Part shown: piece after piece, positions 1 through 8,908 of the stretch
Position numbering within the stretch: position 1 is the first letter of the stretch
How the letters are laid out: each line of letters starts with the position of its first letter
NCBI RefSeq assembly: GCF_011682045.1
Contig: NZ_VVIW01000008.1
Coordinates: 124,001 to 188,000, forward strand
Direction: 5' to 3'
DNA: 64,000 nt
Source: Massilia aquatica
Lineage (GTDB): Bacteria > Pseudomonadota > Gammaproteobacteria > Burkholderiales > Burkholderiaceae_D
Program-made: the position numbers and the translations under genes
The notes under the pieces: generated by a model
Database searches by the model: none
Told to the model about the DNA's origin: nothing
The model's input: only the letters and a program-made list of their open reading frames with translations

Positions 1-1
1 T

Positions 2-520
2 TCGCTCGGCAACAAGGCATATTTCCTGCGCTATGCGGACCGGCCCGCCGGCACGCCCGCGTGCTGCCAGTTCTCGCTGGAGAATCACCCACCCCGGCGC
101 GATTTCATCAAGCACTTGCCGTACGATGCGGCGCGCAGCGCGCATCTGGGCGGCAGCCTGCAAGCTTACGCCACGGGCGGGGCCGGACCGCTGTTCGGCT
201 ATGCCTTCGAAAAACGGGCGCGGCGCGACAGTTATAACAAGGCGGCGCCGGCCTACCGCCATCCGCAATCGTTCTACTTTTCCGGCTTTCCGGGCGACCC
301 GCCGAACGCGCCCATCGTCAGCCAGAACTACCGCAACTTCCGCATGCAGCCGCCCGATCCGCGCACGACCTGGGATCAAGTGGCCAGGACATGCCGGCCG
401 CAGCCGCAATGGTGCTGCCTGTTCGACGGCGATTGCGAGGGCGGCGAGAGCAAGGCCGCGACCAGCCACCAGCAATGGAACGGGGTGCCGTCCGGCGCCG
501 GGGACAAGGTGCCGCACTGA
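2..520 (+). CDS. Hypothetical protein, 3' part only
   Basis: The reading frame is open from the left edge of the window to a TGA at 518-520, so at least 172 residues of the C-terminal part are present and the true start lies outside. The visible part has several cysteines (an early CC pair, then a WCC and a nearby DGDC) and is rich in Pro, Tyr and Asn, as in a secreted or surface protein. I do not recognise the family. It runs convergently towards rfbA with only 23 bases between the stops, so it is not part of the minus-strand glycan operon. An internal TTG at 116 could be read as a start, but the open frame upstream argues for a longer protein. Confidence 0.6.
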   Translation, partial: SLGNKAYFLRYADRPAGTPACCQFSLENHPPRRDFIKHLPYDAARSAHLGGSLQAYATGGAGPLFGYAFEKRARRDSYNKAAPAYRHPQSFYFSGFPGDPPNAPIVSQNYRNFRMQPPDPRTTWDQVARTCRPQPQWCCLFDGDCEGGESKAATSHQQWNGVPSGAGDKVPH

Positions 521-525
521 CCTTG

Positions 526-541
526 CCAGGCCGGCGCCTGG
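526..541. terminator. Possible bidirectional terminator stem
   Basis: CCAGGC (526-531) and GCCTGG (536-541) form a 6-bp GC-rich stem around a 4-base loop in the 23-base gap between two convergent stop codons. There is no U-run on either side, so termination is only suggested by the position. Confidence 0.25.
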
Positions 542-543
542 TG

Positions 544-1434
544 TCAGAAAATCTGGTCGTACAAGACCCGCAGCAAATATTTGCCGTAGGCATTGTCCTT
601 GATCGGCCGCGCCAGCGCTTCCAGTTCTTCGGCGCCGATGAAGCCCTTGCGGTACGCGACTTCTTCCGGCACCGCGATTTTGAGGCCCTGGCGCTTTTCG
701 ATGGTGGCGATGAACTGCGAGGCGTCCAGCAGCGATTCGTGGGTCCCGGTATCGAGCCAGGCCATGCCGCGCCCCATCACTTCCACGTGCAACTGGCCGG
801 CCGCCAGATACGCGCGGTTGACATCGGTAATTTCCAGCTCCCCGCGCGCCGATGGACGGATTTCGGCCGCGATGTCGCACACCTGGCGGTCGTAGAAATA
901 CAGGCCGGTGACCGCGTAGTTCGATTTCGGGACCTTGGGTTTTTCTTCGATCGACAGCGCATTCTGTTCGTCGCCGAATTCGACCACGCCGTAGCGTTCC
1001 GGGTCGAGCACGTGATACGCGAACACGGTGGCGCCGTCGTGGTGGTCGTTGGCCTTTTTCAGCTTGTTATCGAGTTCGTGGCCGTAATAGATATTGTCGC
1101 CCAAAATCAGCGCCGACGGCCGGTTGCCGACAAAATGGCGTCCGATAATGAAGGCCTGCGCCAGCCCGTCCGGCGACGGCTGCACCGCGTATTCCAGGTT
1201 GATGCCCCAGGCGCTGCCATCGCCCAGCAGCTCGCGAAAACGCGGCGTGTCCTGCGGCGTCGAAATGATCAATATATCGCGTATCCCGGCCAGCATCAGC
1301 GTGGTGAGCGGATAGTAAATCATTGGCTTGTCGTACACCGGCAGCAGTTGCTTGGAGATGCTGGTCGTGACCGGATACAGGCGCGAACCGGAACCACCGG
1401 CCAGGATGATGCCCTTGCGTTCAAGCGCGCTCAT
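544..1434 (-). CDS. rfbA: Glucose-1-phosphate thymidylyltransferase
   Basis: Makes dTDP-glucose from dTTP and glucose-1-phosphate in the cytoplasm, the first step of dTDP-6-deoxyhexose synthesis. The 296-residue length is normal for RfbA/RmlA. The nucleotide-binding signature [11 protein letters not shown] is at residues 13-23, followed by the conserved [17 protein letters not shown] segment, and [10 protein letters not shown] follows later. The ATG overlaps the rfbB stop (ATGA at 1431-1434), so the two are translationally coupled. It is the last gene of the minus-strand glycan locus. No rfbC or rfbD lies beside it in the window, so the pathway beyond the 4-keto-6-deoxy sugar must be completed elsewhere. 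Confidence 0.95.
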   Translation of the reverse strand: MSALERKGIILAGGSGSRLYPVTTSISKQLLPVYDKPMIYYPLTTLMLAGIRDILIISTPQDTPRFRELLGDGSAWGINLEYAVQPSPDGLAQAFIIGRHFVGNRPSALILGDNIYYGHELDNKLKKANDHHDGATVFAYHVLDPERYGVVEFGDEQNALSIEEKPKVPKSNYAVTGLYFYDRQVCDIAAEIRPSARGELEITDVNRAYLAAGQLHVEVMGRGMAWLDTGTHESLLDASQFIATIEKRQGLKIAVPEEVAYRKGFIGAEELEALARPIKDNAYGKYLLRVLYDQIF

Positions 1435-2486
1435 GGAGCCACTCCCGCCGGCCAGCGCAGTTCCCGATACGCACCCGAGGCAATCGCCGCCGCCCAGTCG
1501 CGGTGCGCGAGGTACCAGCGCACCGTGCGCGCCAGTCCGCTGGCAAAGTTTTCGGCAGGCGCCCAGCCCAGTTCGCGTTGCAGCTTGCCGGCATCGACCG
1601 CGTAACGGCGGTCATGGCCGGCGCGGTCGGTCACGTGCGCGATCTGGCCGCGGTACGATTGCGCGCCCGGCGCCTCGGCGTCCAGCAGGTCGCACAGGGT
1701 GTGCACCACGTCGATATTGGTCATTTCCTTATTCCCTCCCACGTTATAGACCTCGCCCGGACGGCCGGCCTCGAGAATGCGGCGCAGCGCCGCGCAATGG
1801 TCGCCCACATACAGCCAGTCGCGGATCTGGCGCCCGTCGCCATACACCGGCAGCGCTTTTCCGGCCAGCGCATTGGCGATCATTAAAGGAATGAGTTTTT
1901 CCGGGAATTGGCAGGGCCCGTAATTGTTCGAGCAATTGCTGGTCAGGGTCGGCAAGCCATAGGTGTGATAACAGGCGCGCACCAGATGGTCGGATGCCGC
2001 CTTGGATGCCGCATACGGGCTGTTCGGCGCATATGCCGACTGCTCGGTAAAAGCCGGATCGAGCGGCCCCAGGGTGCCATACACTTCATCGGTCGAGACG
2101 TGCAGGAAGCGAAAGGCGGTCTTATCCGCGCCTTCAAGCGCCTGCCAGTAAGCGCGCGCGGCTTCGAGCAGCGAAAACGTGCCGTTGATATTGGTGGCGA
2201 TGAATTGGCCGGGTGCGTCGATCGAGCGGTCCACATGGCTTTCGGCGGCAAAATGGATCAGCGCGCGCGGCCGGTGCCTGACCAACAGCTGCGCCACCTG
2301 AAGGCGGTCGCCAATATCGCCCTGCACGAACACATGGCGCGCATCGCCACGCAGCGGCGCCAGGTTATCCAGGTTGCCCGCGTACGTCAGCTGGTCGAGA
2401 TTGAGAACCGGCTCGTCGCTGTGCGCCAGCCAGTCGAGGATGAAATTGGATCCGATAAAGCCGGCGCCACCGGTGACAAGAATCAT
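1431..2486 (-). CDS. rfbB: dTDP-glucose 4,6-dehydratase
   Basis: Converts dTDP-glucose to dTDP-4-keto-6-deoxyglucose. The protein is 351 residues, the usual RfbB size. It starts directly with the NAD-binding Rossmann motif [10 protein letters not shown] (GxxGxxG at residues 6-12), carries TDEVYG in the middle, and has the YAASK (YxxxK) catalytic pair of extended SDRs. An in-frame TTG at 2510 would add 8 residues. I chose the ATG at 2486 because a CAGGGAA ribosome site lies 6 bases upstream and the motif begins at once. The stop overlaps the rfbA start by 4 bases, giving the common rfbB-rfbA pair. Confidence 0.94.
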   Translation of the reverse strand: MILVTGGAGFIGSNFILDWLAHSDEPVLNLDQLTYAGNLDNLAPLRGDARHVFVQGDIGDRLQVAQLLVRHRPRALIHFAAESHVDRSIDAPGQFIATNINGTFSLLEAARAYWQALEGADKTAFRFLHVSTDEVYGTLGPLDPAFTEQSAYAPNSPYAASKAASDHLVRACYHTYGLPTLTSNCSNNYGPCQFPEKLIPLMIANALAGKALPVYGDGRQIRDWLYVGDHCAALRRILEAGRPGEVYNVGGNKEMTNIDVVHTLCDLLDAEAPGAQSYRGQIAHVTDRAGHDRRYAVDAGKLQRELGWAPAENFASGLARTVRWYLAHRDWAAAIASGAYRELRWPAGVAP

Positions 2487-2586
2487 GAAGTTTCCCTGGA
2501 AGGTCGGCAATTCGACACGCTGATTTTAGGTGAAATGCGGCGTGGCGGGAATGGAATTGTTTAACATTTGCACGAATACAGCTTCC

Positions 2587-3327
2587 CTACAGATGCTCCA
2601 GAAAACAGATCTCGCACCCGACCGAGGTAATCGACATATCGGTCGGCGAGACTTGCTGGCGCGCGCGGATCGCCTCCATCAGCGGCGCCGCATTGCGCAG
2701 ATAGGGGTCGCTGCGCACGTTGAACTGCAACACCAGCGCGCCGACGTCGCGCAGCGCCTGCAAGAAGTCGACCGCCGTCATCCGGTTCAGGTTGCTGATG
2801 TACGCGTGCCAGCGCTCCGGAAACTGCTCCTTGATCTCGTGCGGCGCCATCCACAGGTGTTCCCAGTTGGTCTTGCCCAGATGGCCGCCGATGGCCGAAA
2901 ACCACAGCCCGTCGGCGTAGATGGCAATCCGGCCGCCCGGGCGCAGCAAGGGGCGCATCGCGTTCAGCACGCCTTTGAGGTCGCTCACATGCTCGAACAC
3001 GCCGTTCGAGACAATCAGGTCGTAGCGCCCCGGATGGTCGAGCGCCAGGTCATGCACATTGCATTCGTGCATGGCATAGCAGAAATCGCCGAAGCCTTCT
3101 TCCGCCATCAGCTCGGCCAGCGGTGCATGGATTGGGTTGCCGAGGTCGATGCCGAGCACGGAACGCGCCCCGCGCCGTGCGCTCCACAGGATTTCGTTGC
3201 CCTGGCCGCAGCCGAATACCAGCACGTCCTTGCCGGCCGGGTCGCCCAGCGGCAGCAGCGCCTTGTCCAGCCCCTTGATGCGCTGGCGGATGTAGTCCTT
3301 CTTGCTGGCGATGTCGTCGGTGGTCAT
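2587..3327 (-). CDS. Class I SAM-dependent methyltransferase
   Basis: A 246-residue protein with a class I methyltransferase core. The SAM-binding motif I is VLVFGCGQGNEI near residues 36-47, an acidic IDLG follows at the end of strand 2, and YDLIVSNGVFEHV is the post-I/motif IV region, as in Methyltransf_11/23 families. The acceptor is unknown. From the context I infer a sugar residue of the glycan. The longer frame (to 3405) overlaps the end of the upstream gene. The ATG at 3327, 13 bases after that gene's stop, gives a normal N-terminus before the first helix. It is the third gene from the 3' end of the glycan locus, about 100 bases before rfbB. Confidence 0.85.
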   Translation of the reverse strand: MTTDDIASKKDYIRQRIKGLDKALLPLGDPAGKDVLVFGCGQGNEILWSARRGARSVLGIDLGNPIHAPLAELMAEEGFGDFCYAMHECNVHDLALDHPGRYDLIVSNGVFEHVSDLKGVLNAMRPLLRPGGRIAIYADGLWFSAIGGHLGKTNWEHLWMAPHEIKEQFPERWHAYISNLNRMTAVDFLQALRDVGALVLQFNVRSDPYLRNAAPLMEAIRARQQVSPTDMSITSVGCEICFLEHL

Positions 3328-3340
3328 CAAGCTGGTGCTT

Positions 3341-3988
3341 TCATGGCTGGTGGTGGAAAAAATGCACAGGCAGGACTGCGCCGGTGCCGGGGTCGGCCGC
3401 TTCATGCATGGTCACGCCGACGCGCCGGCCGGGGCAGCGGAAATGGCGCTCCAGGTCGCGCCCGTACCAGCGCCGCACACTGCCCGCCGGACCCGCCTGG
3501 ATCGCGGTCCACGGCCGCGCACGCGGATCGGCGAAGCAGACCTGCAATAACCCGCGCGGCGACAGCAAACGCAGCAACTGGGCAAAACCGCTGCGGTCGT
3601 TGTCCAGATACTCGAACAGGTGGATCATTCCGATGAAGTCGACACTGCCGGCCCCGTAGCCGGACAGCGCCGCCGGCAAGCTGCCCGCAGCCGCCGAAGG
3701 CAGCGTTGCGCAACTGGCGAACCAGCGCGGATCGGCGCCGTACTCGCTGCCCAGCAGCAGGGCGCGGCGCCAGTCCAGGTCGCCCTTGTGCGTGGCTTGC
3801 AGCGCGCCCGCGCTGACGCGGTGCCGTTCCAGCGAGCCGCAGGCGATGCAGTGCGGGCCGAGCTGGTCCTTGCCGAGGCGTCCGCCTGGACCGGGGCCGA
3901 ACTCCGTGCCGCCGCACAGGTTGCAAACGGGCGTGCCCGGGGCTTGCAAGCGTTCAAGCGCCAGTTGCGTGTCGATGCGCGTATCCAT
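3341..3988 (-). CDS. Zinc-ribbon plus methyltransferase-like protein
   Basis: A 215-residue protein. Near residues 22-60 it has a four-cysteine zinc-ribbon pattern, CNLCGG then about 25 residues then CIACGSLERHR. A methyltransferase-like fold without a clear glycine motif follows, keeping the late segments SVDFIGMIHLFEY and LLSPRGLLQVCFADP. The same module forms the second half of the 8905-10359 product (CNICGG, CRQCGALERQR, HVLEC, ILSPRGLLHIGF) and a degenerate copy starts the 7595-8908 product. The start at 3988 has an AGGTGGAG site just upstream; a longer frame to 4042 lacks one. The role is inferred from context only: glycan or glycosyl-acceptor methylation. It is divergent from cysC, with 112 bases between the two starts. 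Confidence 0.7.
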   Translation of the reverse strand: MDTRIDTQLALERLQAPGTPVCNLCGGTEFGPGPGGRLGKDQLGPHCIACGSLERHRVSAGALQATHKGDLDWRRALLLGSEYGADPRWFASCATLPSAAAGSLPAALSGYGAGSVDFIGMIHLFEYLDNDRSGFAQLLRLLSPRGLLQVCFADPRARPWTAIQAGPAGSVRRWYGRDLERHFRCPGRRVGVTMHEAADPGTGAVLPVHFFHHQP

Positions 3989-4100
3989 GCTCCACCTGAA
4001 AAAAATCGCGCCGCGCGGCCGGAAAACCCGCCGCGAAGGCATTGTTTATGTGAATATATCGTCGCTCCAGTTCGCTCAACCCCTCTTGCCGAGTTCCACC

Positions 4101-4691
4101 ATGCCAACGACTGCCGCCAGCATCACCCGCGCCGAGCGCGCTACTCAAAACCGCCACCGGGGCGCCGTGCTGTGGCTGACCGGCCTGTCCGGGGCCGGCA
4201 AGTCGACCGTGGCCCAGGCGCTGGCGCGGCGCCTGTTCGAGATGGACTGCCGCAGCTACGTGCTCGACGGCGACCAGCTGCGCACCGGCCTGTGCGCCGA
4301 CCTCGGTTTTTCGGACGCCGCCCGCAGCGAAAACATCCGCCGCGCCGGCGAACTGGCGGCCCTGTTCGCCGATGCCGGCATGATCGTCATCTGCGCCTTC
4401 ATCTCGCCCTTCGGCGCCGACCGCGCCCGCGCAAAGGCCCTGGTGCCGGACGGCGCTTTTCTGGAAATCTATTGTCAGTGCCCGCTGGCGGTGTGCGAAG
4501 AGCGCGACGTCAAAGGCCTGTACCGGCGCGCGCGCGACGGCCAGCTGGCCCAGTTCACCGGCATTTCCTCGCCCTACGAGGCGCCCGCCGCGCCCGACCT
4601 GGCGCTCGACACCGCCAGCGGCTCGGTCGACGACGCGCTGGCGGCGCTGCTTGTGCTGCTGCGCGAGCGGCGCATTGTCCATCAGGCGTAG
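4101..4691 (+). CDS. cysC: Adenylylsulfate (APS) kinase
   Basis: Phosphorylates APS to PAPS, the universal sulfate donor. The 196-residue length is typical. The P-loop GLSGAGKST is near residues 33-41, followed by DGDQLRTGLCADLGFS and a SENIRRAGELA helix (the APS-binding region), then DVKGLYRRARDG and FTGISSPYE, all hallmarks of CysC. The frame is open further upstream but the conserved N-terminus fits the ATG at 4101. It is the only plus-strand gene inside the minus-strand glycan locus. It starts divergently from the 3988 gene, and its 3' end overlaps the end of the next methyltransferase gene by 10 bases. Its likely customer is the sulfotransferase at 5592-7607. Confidence 0.93.
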   Translation: MPTTAASITRAERATQNRHRGAVLWLTGLSGAGKSTVAQALARRLFEMDCRSYVLDGDQLRTGLCADLGFSDAARSENIRRAGELAALFADAGMIVICAFISPFGADRARAKALVPDGAFLEIYCQCPLAVCEERDVKGLYRRARDGQLAQFTGISSPYEAPAAPDLALDTASGSVDDALAALLVLLRERRIVHQA

Positions 4692-5599
4692 GCGGCGGCC
4701 GGATCGAGCTTGCGCGCGTGCGCCACCGCATACACGAAGTCGCCCGCATCGGTGTACATGTCGTCAATCGCCAGCAAGGCGGCCAGCAGGCCGTCGTCGC
4801 GCTCCTCGTCCAGGTTGGCCAACATATCGTTCAGCGCCAGCATGTAGACGATGCCGCCGGCCGGCACGATGGCCGCATTCGGAAACACCGCCCGCAAGCT
4901 CGGCAGGATGTTGGCGCTGTCGATGCACTCGCTCGGATCGGCCTCGCGCATGCCGGCGATGGTCGGACGGCTCCTGCGCGCAGGTAGCAGGCGCCCCGGC
5001 TGGTGCGGATCGTCCAGGTAGCGCGCCGGCAGTATCCGGCGCACGCGCTCGGCCAGGTCGAGCTGGTGATCGCTCCACTGCATGTAGCTCGGCGCCACGC
5101 ACTCGTGCATGTAGAACAGGCCGCCGGTGCCCAGCACGCGCCGGCTCCACGCGACCGCGTCCAGGGTCGGGTTCATATGGTGCAGGGCGTCGCGCCAGTA
5201 GACCAGGTCGTACTGCCCGGGCGTGACATTGGCAAAGGCGTCGGTGCTGCTGACCGAGACGCGCATGCTCAAGCCCAGGGCTGCGGCGCGCGCATGGATC
5301 GCCGCCACCCGGCTGGGGGCGATTTCGTACAGGTCGAAGTGCTCGACCACGCCGGCGCGCAGCAGTTCGAGCTCGTGGTAGGCGGTGCCGCAGCCGACCG
5401 AAATGGCGCGCCCGAACGCGGCCCCGCCATTCTGCGCGCGCAGCAGGGCCAGGTCGCCGCCCGCAGTGCCGTCGCTTTCTTCGCCCGCGATGCGGCGGTT
5501 GATGTGGCGCACGATGGCTCTCGATTGCCACCAGCGCGTGCGCAGCGGCAAAGGCGGCGGCGCGTTCCAGTGCGCGGCGGTTTGTTGCGCATCATTCAT
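4682..5599 (-). CDS. Class I SAM-dependent methyltransferase
   Basis: A 305-residue protein. AISVGCGTAYHELEL near residues 65-79 is motif I, FDLYEIAP ends strand 2 with the acidic ribose-binding residue, and YDLVYWRDALHHMN is the motif IV region with LHHM as in many O-methyltransferases. The C-terminal third is all-helical and not assigned. The substrate is unknown and inferred to be a sugar of the glycan. The start overlaps the end of the sulfotransferase gene by 8 bases, which indicates coupling. The last 10 bases run antisense into the end of cysC. Confidence 0.8.
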   Translation of the reverse strand: MNDAQQTAAHWNAPPPLPLRTRWWQSRAIVRHINRRIAGEESDGTAGGDLALLRAQNGGAAFGRAISVGCGTAYHELELLRAGVVEHFDLYEIAPSRVAAIHARAAALGLSMRVSVSSTDAFANVTPGQYDLVYWRDALHHMNPTLDAVAWSRRVLGTGGLFYMHECVAPSYMQWSDHQLDLAERVRRILPARYLDDPHQPGRLLPARRSRPTIAGMREADPSECIDSANILPSLRAVFPNAAIVPAGGIVYMLALNDMLANLDEERDDGLLAALLAIDDMYTDAGDFVYAVAHARKLDPAAAYA

Positions 5600-7607
5600 G
5601 CGACGCCTCCTGGCGCGATGCCTCCAGCGCGCCCAGCAAGGTGCCGACCAGCGGCGGCTGCGGCGTCATCACCACCGACAGGCTGCAACCGGCGCCGAGC
5701 CGGGCGCGCACGCTCGCCGGCAAGGCTGGATGAAATTGCGGATCGCTGCCGGTGGTCAGCAGCAGGGTGGCGCCGTCGACCTCGCAGAAGCGCACGGCGC
5801 GCCAGTCCTGGCCGGCGTGCGCATCGGCGTCCCAGCGCCACATCAGCGCGCCCTTGGGGCTGATCAGTTCCAGCGAGGCCAGGCGCAGCGCCAGGATGCC
5901 GTCGGCCGGGTCGAAGCGCAGGCGCTCGATGCCGGCCACGCCCGCTGGAAAGGTGAAGTGCAGCACCTGCACGCTGCCATCGAGCACGATCGGCAGGGTC
6001 AGCGCCAGTTCTTCGCAGAAGTCCTCGTCCGGCCCGCGCCAGAACAGCTGGCACGCCATGCGCGGCGCGGGTGGGGGGGCGCTCTGGAAGCGCAGCGGCG
6101 CCGGCGCGGCGGGGGCGGCGAACAGGTCGGCGATCTTGCCGGATGCGGTTTTTTGGAGGAACTGGTGGTAGCTCATCAAACCGGTGTACGAGGCGCGCTG
6201 GGCGTCGAATTGCTGGTAGGTGAGGTCGGCCTCGACCGGATAGTCCAGCACCAGTCCGTTGTTCCAGACCAGGCCGCAGCCGAAATCTTCGTCCACCGTG
6301 AACGCCAGTCCCGGATTGTAATGGCGCAGCAGGGCAAACGCCTTGTAGGTTTCGCCGACCCAGGCGCCGGGACAGCGCTTGACGCTGGTGATCGCCTCTT
6401 TCTCTGGATTGCAGTCGTGCACGATCAGGATCCCGCCCGGATTGAGCAGGGCCGGCAGGGCGCGCGCCACCAGGTCGACCTCGGGGCGCACATGCACCGG
6501 GTCGTACAAGATGATGTCGAAGCCTTGCCCGGCATGCCGTTCCAGCAGTTGCGGCAGGGTCAGGATGTCGCCGGTACCGAATTTTTCCACCGTTTGCAGC
6601 AGGCGCTCGGTGACCGGGCCGTCGAGATAGGCGTGTTCGGGGATGAATGCGAGGGTCTTGCTCTCGCAGACGACCTCGGAAAAGCACTTGCCGCCGTCGA
6701 GCTTGTTGTATTCGAGATAGCGCTTGAAGCCGAACTGGCGCACCAGGCGGTTGATCACGTCAGCCTTGCCGATGCGCGCGCGCGTTTCCGGGCCAACTTG
6801 ATCGGGTGTGGGCAGCGCCAGCGGCGGCATGCCGAAAAACTGGCGCCGCTCGCGCACCAGGCGCTCGAAATACACCCAGCTATGCTCGGGTGTGATCAAC
6901 GGCGGGGTGGCCAGGCTCCAGTCGTCGGCGTAGCCGAGGGCGGCCATCAAGGGGTCGAGCAGCGGCCGGTAATGCGCGACGTCGTCCCTGGTGAACCAGT
7001 GGCGCCAGTCGCCGGTGCCCTTGGTGCGCGCCACGCGCTGGTAGGTGGGGTCGATTTTGGCGTCGGGTCGCACCGTCATGCCGAGGTAGGCCGACAGGGC
7101 GTCGAGCCGGCCGGCCACCATGTCTTCGTAACGCAGAATGAACCAGTTGCCGGCATGCGCTTGCGCGAACGCCGCCAGCGCCTGGTTGGTCGCGCAGACC
7201 AGGTTCAGGAGGGCGGACGGGGGTCTTAATTGCGGGAACTCCTGCAAATCGACCGATGCCGGCTCTTTTTGCTTGCGCTGCAAAAGCTGCGCAATGGTGC
7301 GCAGCCAGCCTGGGTCGTCCATCTGGACCCGGTGCGTGGCGACCGCGTACAGCAGGTGGCTGATGAGATTATCGCGCGGGTCGCGTACCAGCAGGATGCG
7401 GCGGTCAAACTTTGCGCCGAAGGCGGCAATATCGTCCGGGCGCTCGTCTTCGAACAGCACCTTGGCCGCCGTGTGGGGCGCGGGTGTCTGCAGGCCGGCA
7501 ATGGGGTCTTCGAAATGGATCACCGGTTCGCCGCCCATGGCTTGCGCCACCGCGTACACCAGCGCCGTGGTGCCGGTCTTGCCGGCGCCGACGATCAGGC
7601 AGCGCAT
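5592..7607 (-). CDS. Sulfotransferase-methyltransferase fusion
   Basis: A 671-residue, at least two-domain cytosolic protein. Residues 1-260 are a PAPS-dependent sulfotransferase. The 5'-phosphosulfate loop is GAGKTGTTAL at the extreme N-terminus and the 3'-phosphate motif is ILLVRDPRDNLIS. Residues ~300-480 resemble a Methyltransf_24-type class I domain (FDIILYDPVHVRPEVDL, LLNPGGILIVHDCNP). The remaining ~170 residues form a beta-rich region of unknown role. It probably transfers sulfate from PAPS made by the nearby CysC to a glycan hydroxyl and may also methylate (inference). The stop overlaps the next gene, and its start lies inside the end of the deacetylase gene (13 bases). I know of no common family with this exact arrangement. 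Confidence 0.75.
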   Translation of the reverse strand: MRCLIVGAGKTGTTALVYAVAQAMGGEPVIHFEDPIAGLQTPAPHTAAKVLFEDERPDDIAAFGAKFDRRILLVRDPRDNLISHLLYAVATHRVQMDDPGWLRTIAQLLQRKQKEPASVDLQEFPQLRPPSALLNLVCATNQALAAFAQAHAGNWFILRYEDMVAGRLDALSAYLGMTVRPDAKIDPTYQRVARTKGTGDWRHWFTRDDVAHYRPLLDPLMAALGYADDWSLATPPLITPEHSWVYFERLVRERRQFFGMPPLALPTPDQVGPETRARIGKADVINRLVRQFGFKRYLEYNKLDGGKCFSEVVCESKTLAFIPEHAYLDGPVTERLLQTVEKFGTGDILTLPQLLERHAGQGFDIILYDPVHVRPEVDLVARALPALLNPGGILIVHDCNPEKEAITSVKRCPGAWVGETYKAFALLRHYNPGLAFTVDEDFGCGLVWNNGLVLDYPVEADLTYQQFDAQRASYTGLMSYHQFLQKTASGKIADLFAAPAAPAPLRFQSAPPPAPRMACQLFWRGPDEDFCEELALTLPIVLDGSVQVLHFTFPAGVAGIERLRFDPADGILALRLASLELISPKGALMWRWDADAHAGQDWRAVRFCEVDGATLLLTTGSDPQFHPALPASVRARLGAGCSLSVVMTPQPPLVGTLLGALEASRQEASHE

Positions 7608-8908
7608 TGCGCTTCTGTCTGGATCATGGATGTCATTCCTTGGAAGACGTCGCGCGGGTGCAGCCAGCGCACGCAGGAAAATCCGGCCGTCACGGCCAGC
7701 AGTTGGTCGAGAAAGCGCCAGGTTCCATCAAGCATCACGCGATGGTGGCTGAGCACGCCGATCGGTTCGCGCAGCTGGCCGTTGCGGCGCATCTGCAAGA
7801 TCGCCACCAGCCGCTCGACCAGCGCCGCCGGCTCGCGCACGCCGGCGCCGTTGCGCCAGTCGACGATGTCGAGATGGGTATCGACCCGCACCAGCCCCGC
7901 CACCGGCGCGTGCGGCTCGGCAAGGTATTGCGACACGCCGCCCAGGCCAAGGGCCGGCAGGCGCGCCGCCAGCGCCGGCGAGAGCTTGTTCCAGGGCGGC
8001 ACCATGACCGGCATGAAGCGCTCGCCGAACAGCGCGCGCATGCGTTCGCCGCCGCGCGCCAGGTCGGCTTCGGCGTCGTGCGCATCGCGCTCAGGGCCGA
8101 ATTCGCTGTTGGGCTGGCCCGCCCCGGCGTGGTTGATGTGGCCCCAGCCGTGCTGGCAAAAGACCAGGGTCGGCATGCCGCCGGCGCTGGCGCTTGCCAG
8201 TTCGGCGTCGGCCTGGGCCGGGATCACCGCCACCAGCACCGGCGCGTCGTGCCGCTGCGAGAGCGCGGCCAGGCGGCGCAGGGCGGGGCTGTCGGCGACC
8301 AGGTCGTCGTCGCGCCACCAGAAGCTGCATTCGCGCTGTTCGGCTTGCCAGACGGCCAGTTCGGTGCGCAGCGCCGCGAACGGGTCCTCGACCACGCTGG
8401 CCGCCACCGCGCCGGGTCCGTGCCACGCTTGCAGCCAGGGCAGCCAGCGCGCCGCGTCGGCAGGATCGCGCAGCAGCAGGGTGGCGCGCTGGCGCGCGCC
8501 GCCGCCCGGTTCGGCCACGTCCATGGCGATCACCGAGCACGGCGCGCAGTTCAGGGCCAGCAGTGCGCCGATGGCGCCGCCGTCGCCATCGAGATACACC
8601 ACGCCGCGCGCCGACAGGTTGTCGAGCGCGTCGATGGCACCGGCCCGATCGGCGAGGGCCAGATCGGCCGGGGTGGCGCGGCCGGCGAACCAGCGTTCAT
8701 CGAGCCCGTGCGGGCCTGGCGCAGGGGCCAGCGTGCGCTGCGCCAGCAAGCCATGCGGCAGCGCCTGGAACACGCTGCGCATCACCCTTTGGGGCGGCGT
8801 GCTGGCGCACAGCGGACACGCTTCGCCCGCCTCCAGGTGCATGCCGGTCCCGCACAGATTGCATTGCGCATCCGTGCGCTGAAAGGTGGGCGCCGGGTGG
8901 CGGTTCAT
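7595..8908 (-). CDS. NodB-like polysaccharide deacetylase with N-terminal zinc ribbon
   Basis: 437 residues. The N-terminus has CNLCG and CPLC (about residues 16-37) followed by a degenerate methyltransferase-like region, related to the modules at 3341-3988 and 8905-10359. From about residue 200 the NodB motifs appear: WWRDDD (catalytic/metal aspartates), HGWGHINH (metal histidines), PPWNK, DTHLDIVDW and GVLSHHRVM. The expected activity is removal of N-acetyl groups from a polysaccharide or lipid-linked sugar. The frame is open to 9256, but the ATG at 8908 overlaps the upstream stop (ATGA at 8905-8908) and starts just before the ribbon. There is no signal peptide, so deacetylation would occur in the cytoplasm, on a precursor. 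Confidence 0.8.
   Translation of the reverse strand: MNRHPAPTFQRTDAQCNLCGTGMHLEAGEACPLCASTPPQRVMRSVFQALPHGLLAQRTLAPAPGPHGLDERWFAGRATPADLALADRAGAIDALDNLSARGVVYLDGDGGAIGALLALNCAPCSVIAMDVAEPGGGARQRATLLLRDPADAARWLPWLQAWHGPGAVAASVVEDPFAALRTELAVWQAEQRECSFWWRDDDLVADSPALRRLAALSQRHDAPVLVAVIPAQADAELASASAGGMPTLVFCQHGWGHINHAGAGQPNSEFGPERDAHDAEADLARGGERMRALFGERFMPVMVPPWNKLSPALAARLPALGLGGVSQYLAEPHAPVAGLVRVDTHLDIVDWRNGAGVREPAALVERLVAILQMRRNGQLREPIGVLSHHRVMLDGTWRFLDQLLAVTAGFSCVRWLHPRDVFQGMTSMIQTEAQCAA

Noticed and set aside
391-1605. 404-codon plus-strand frame over rfbA
   Set aside because: Antisense to rfbA/rfbB and of shadow composition.
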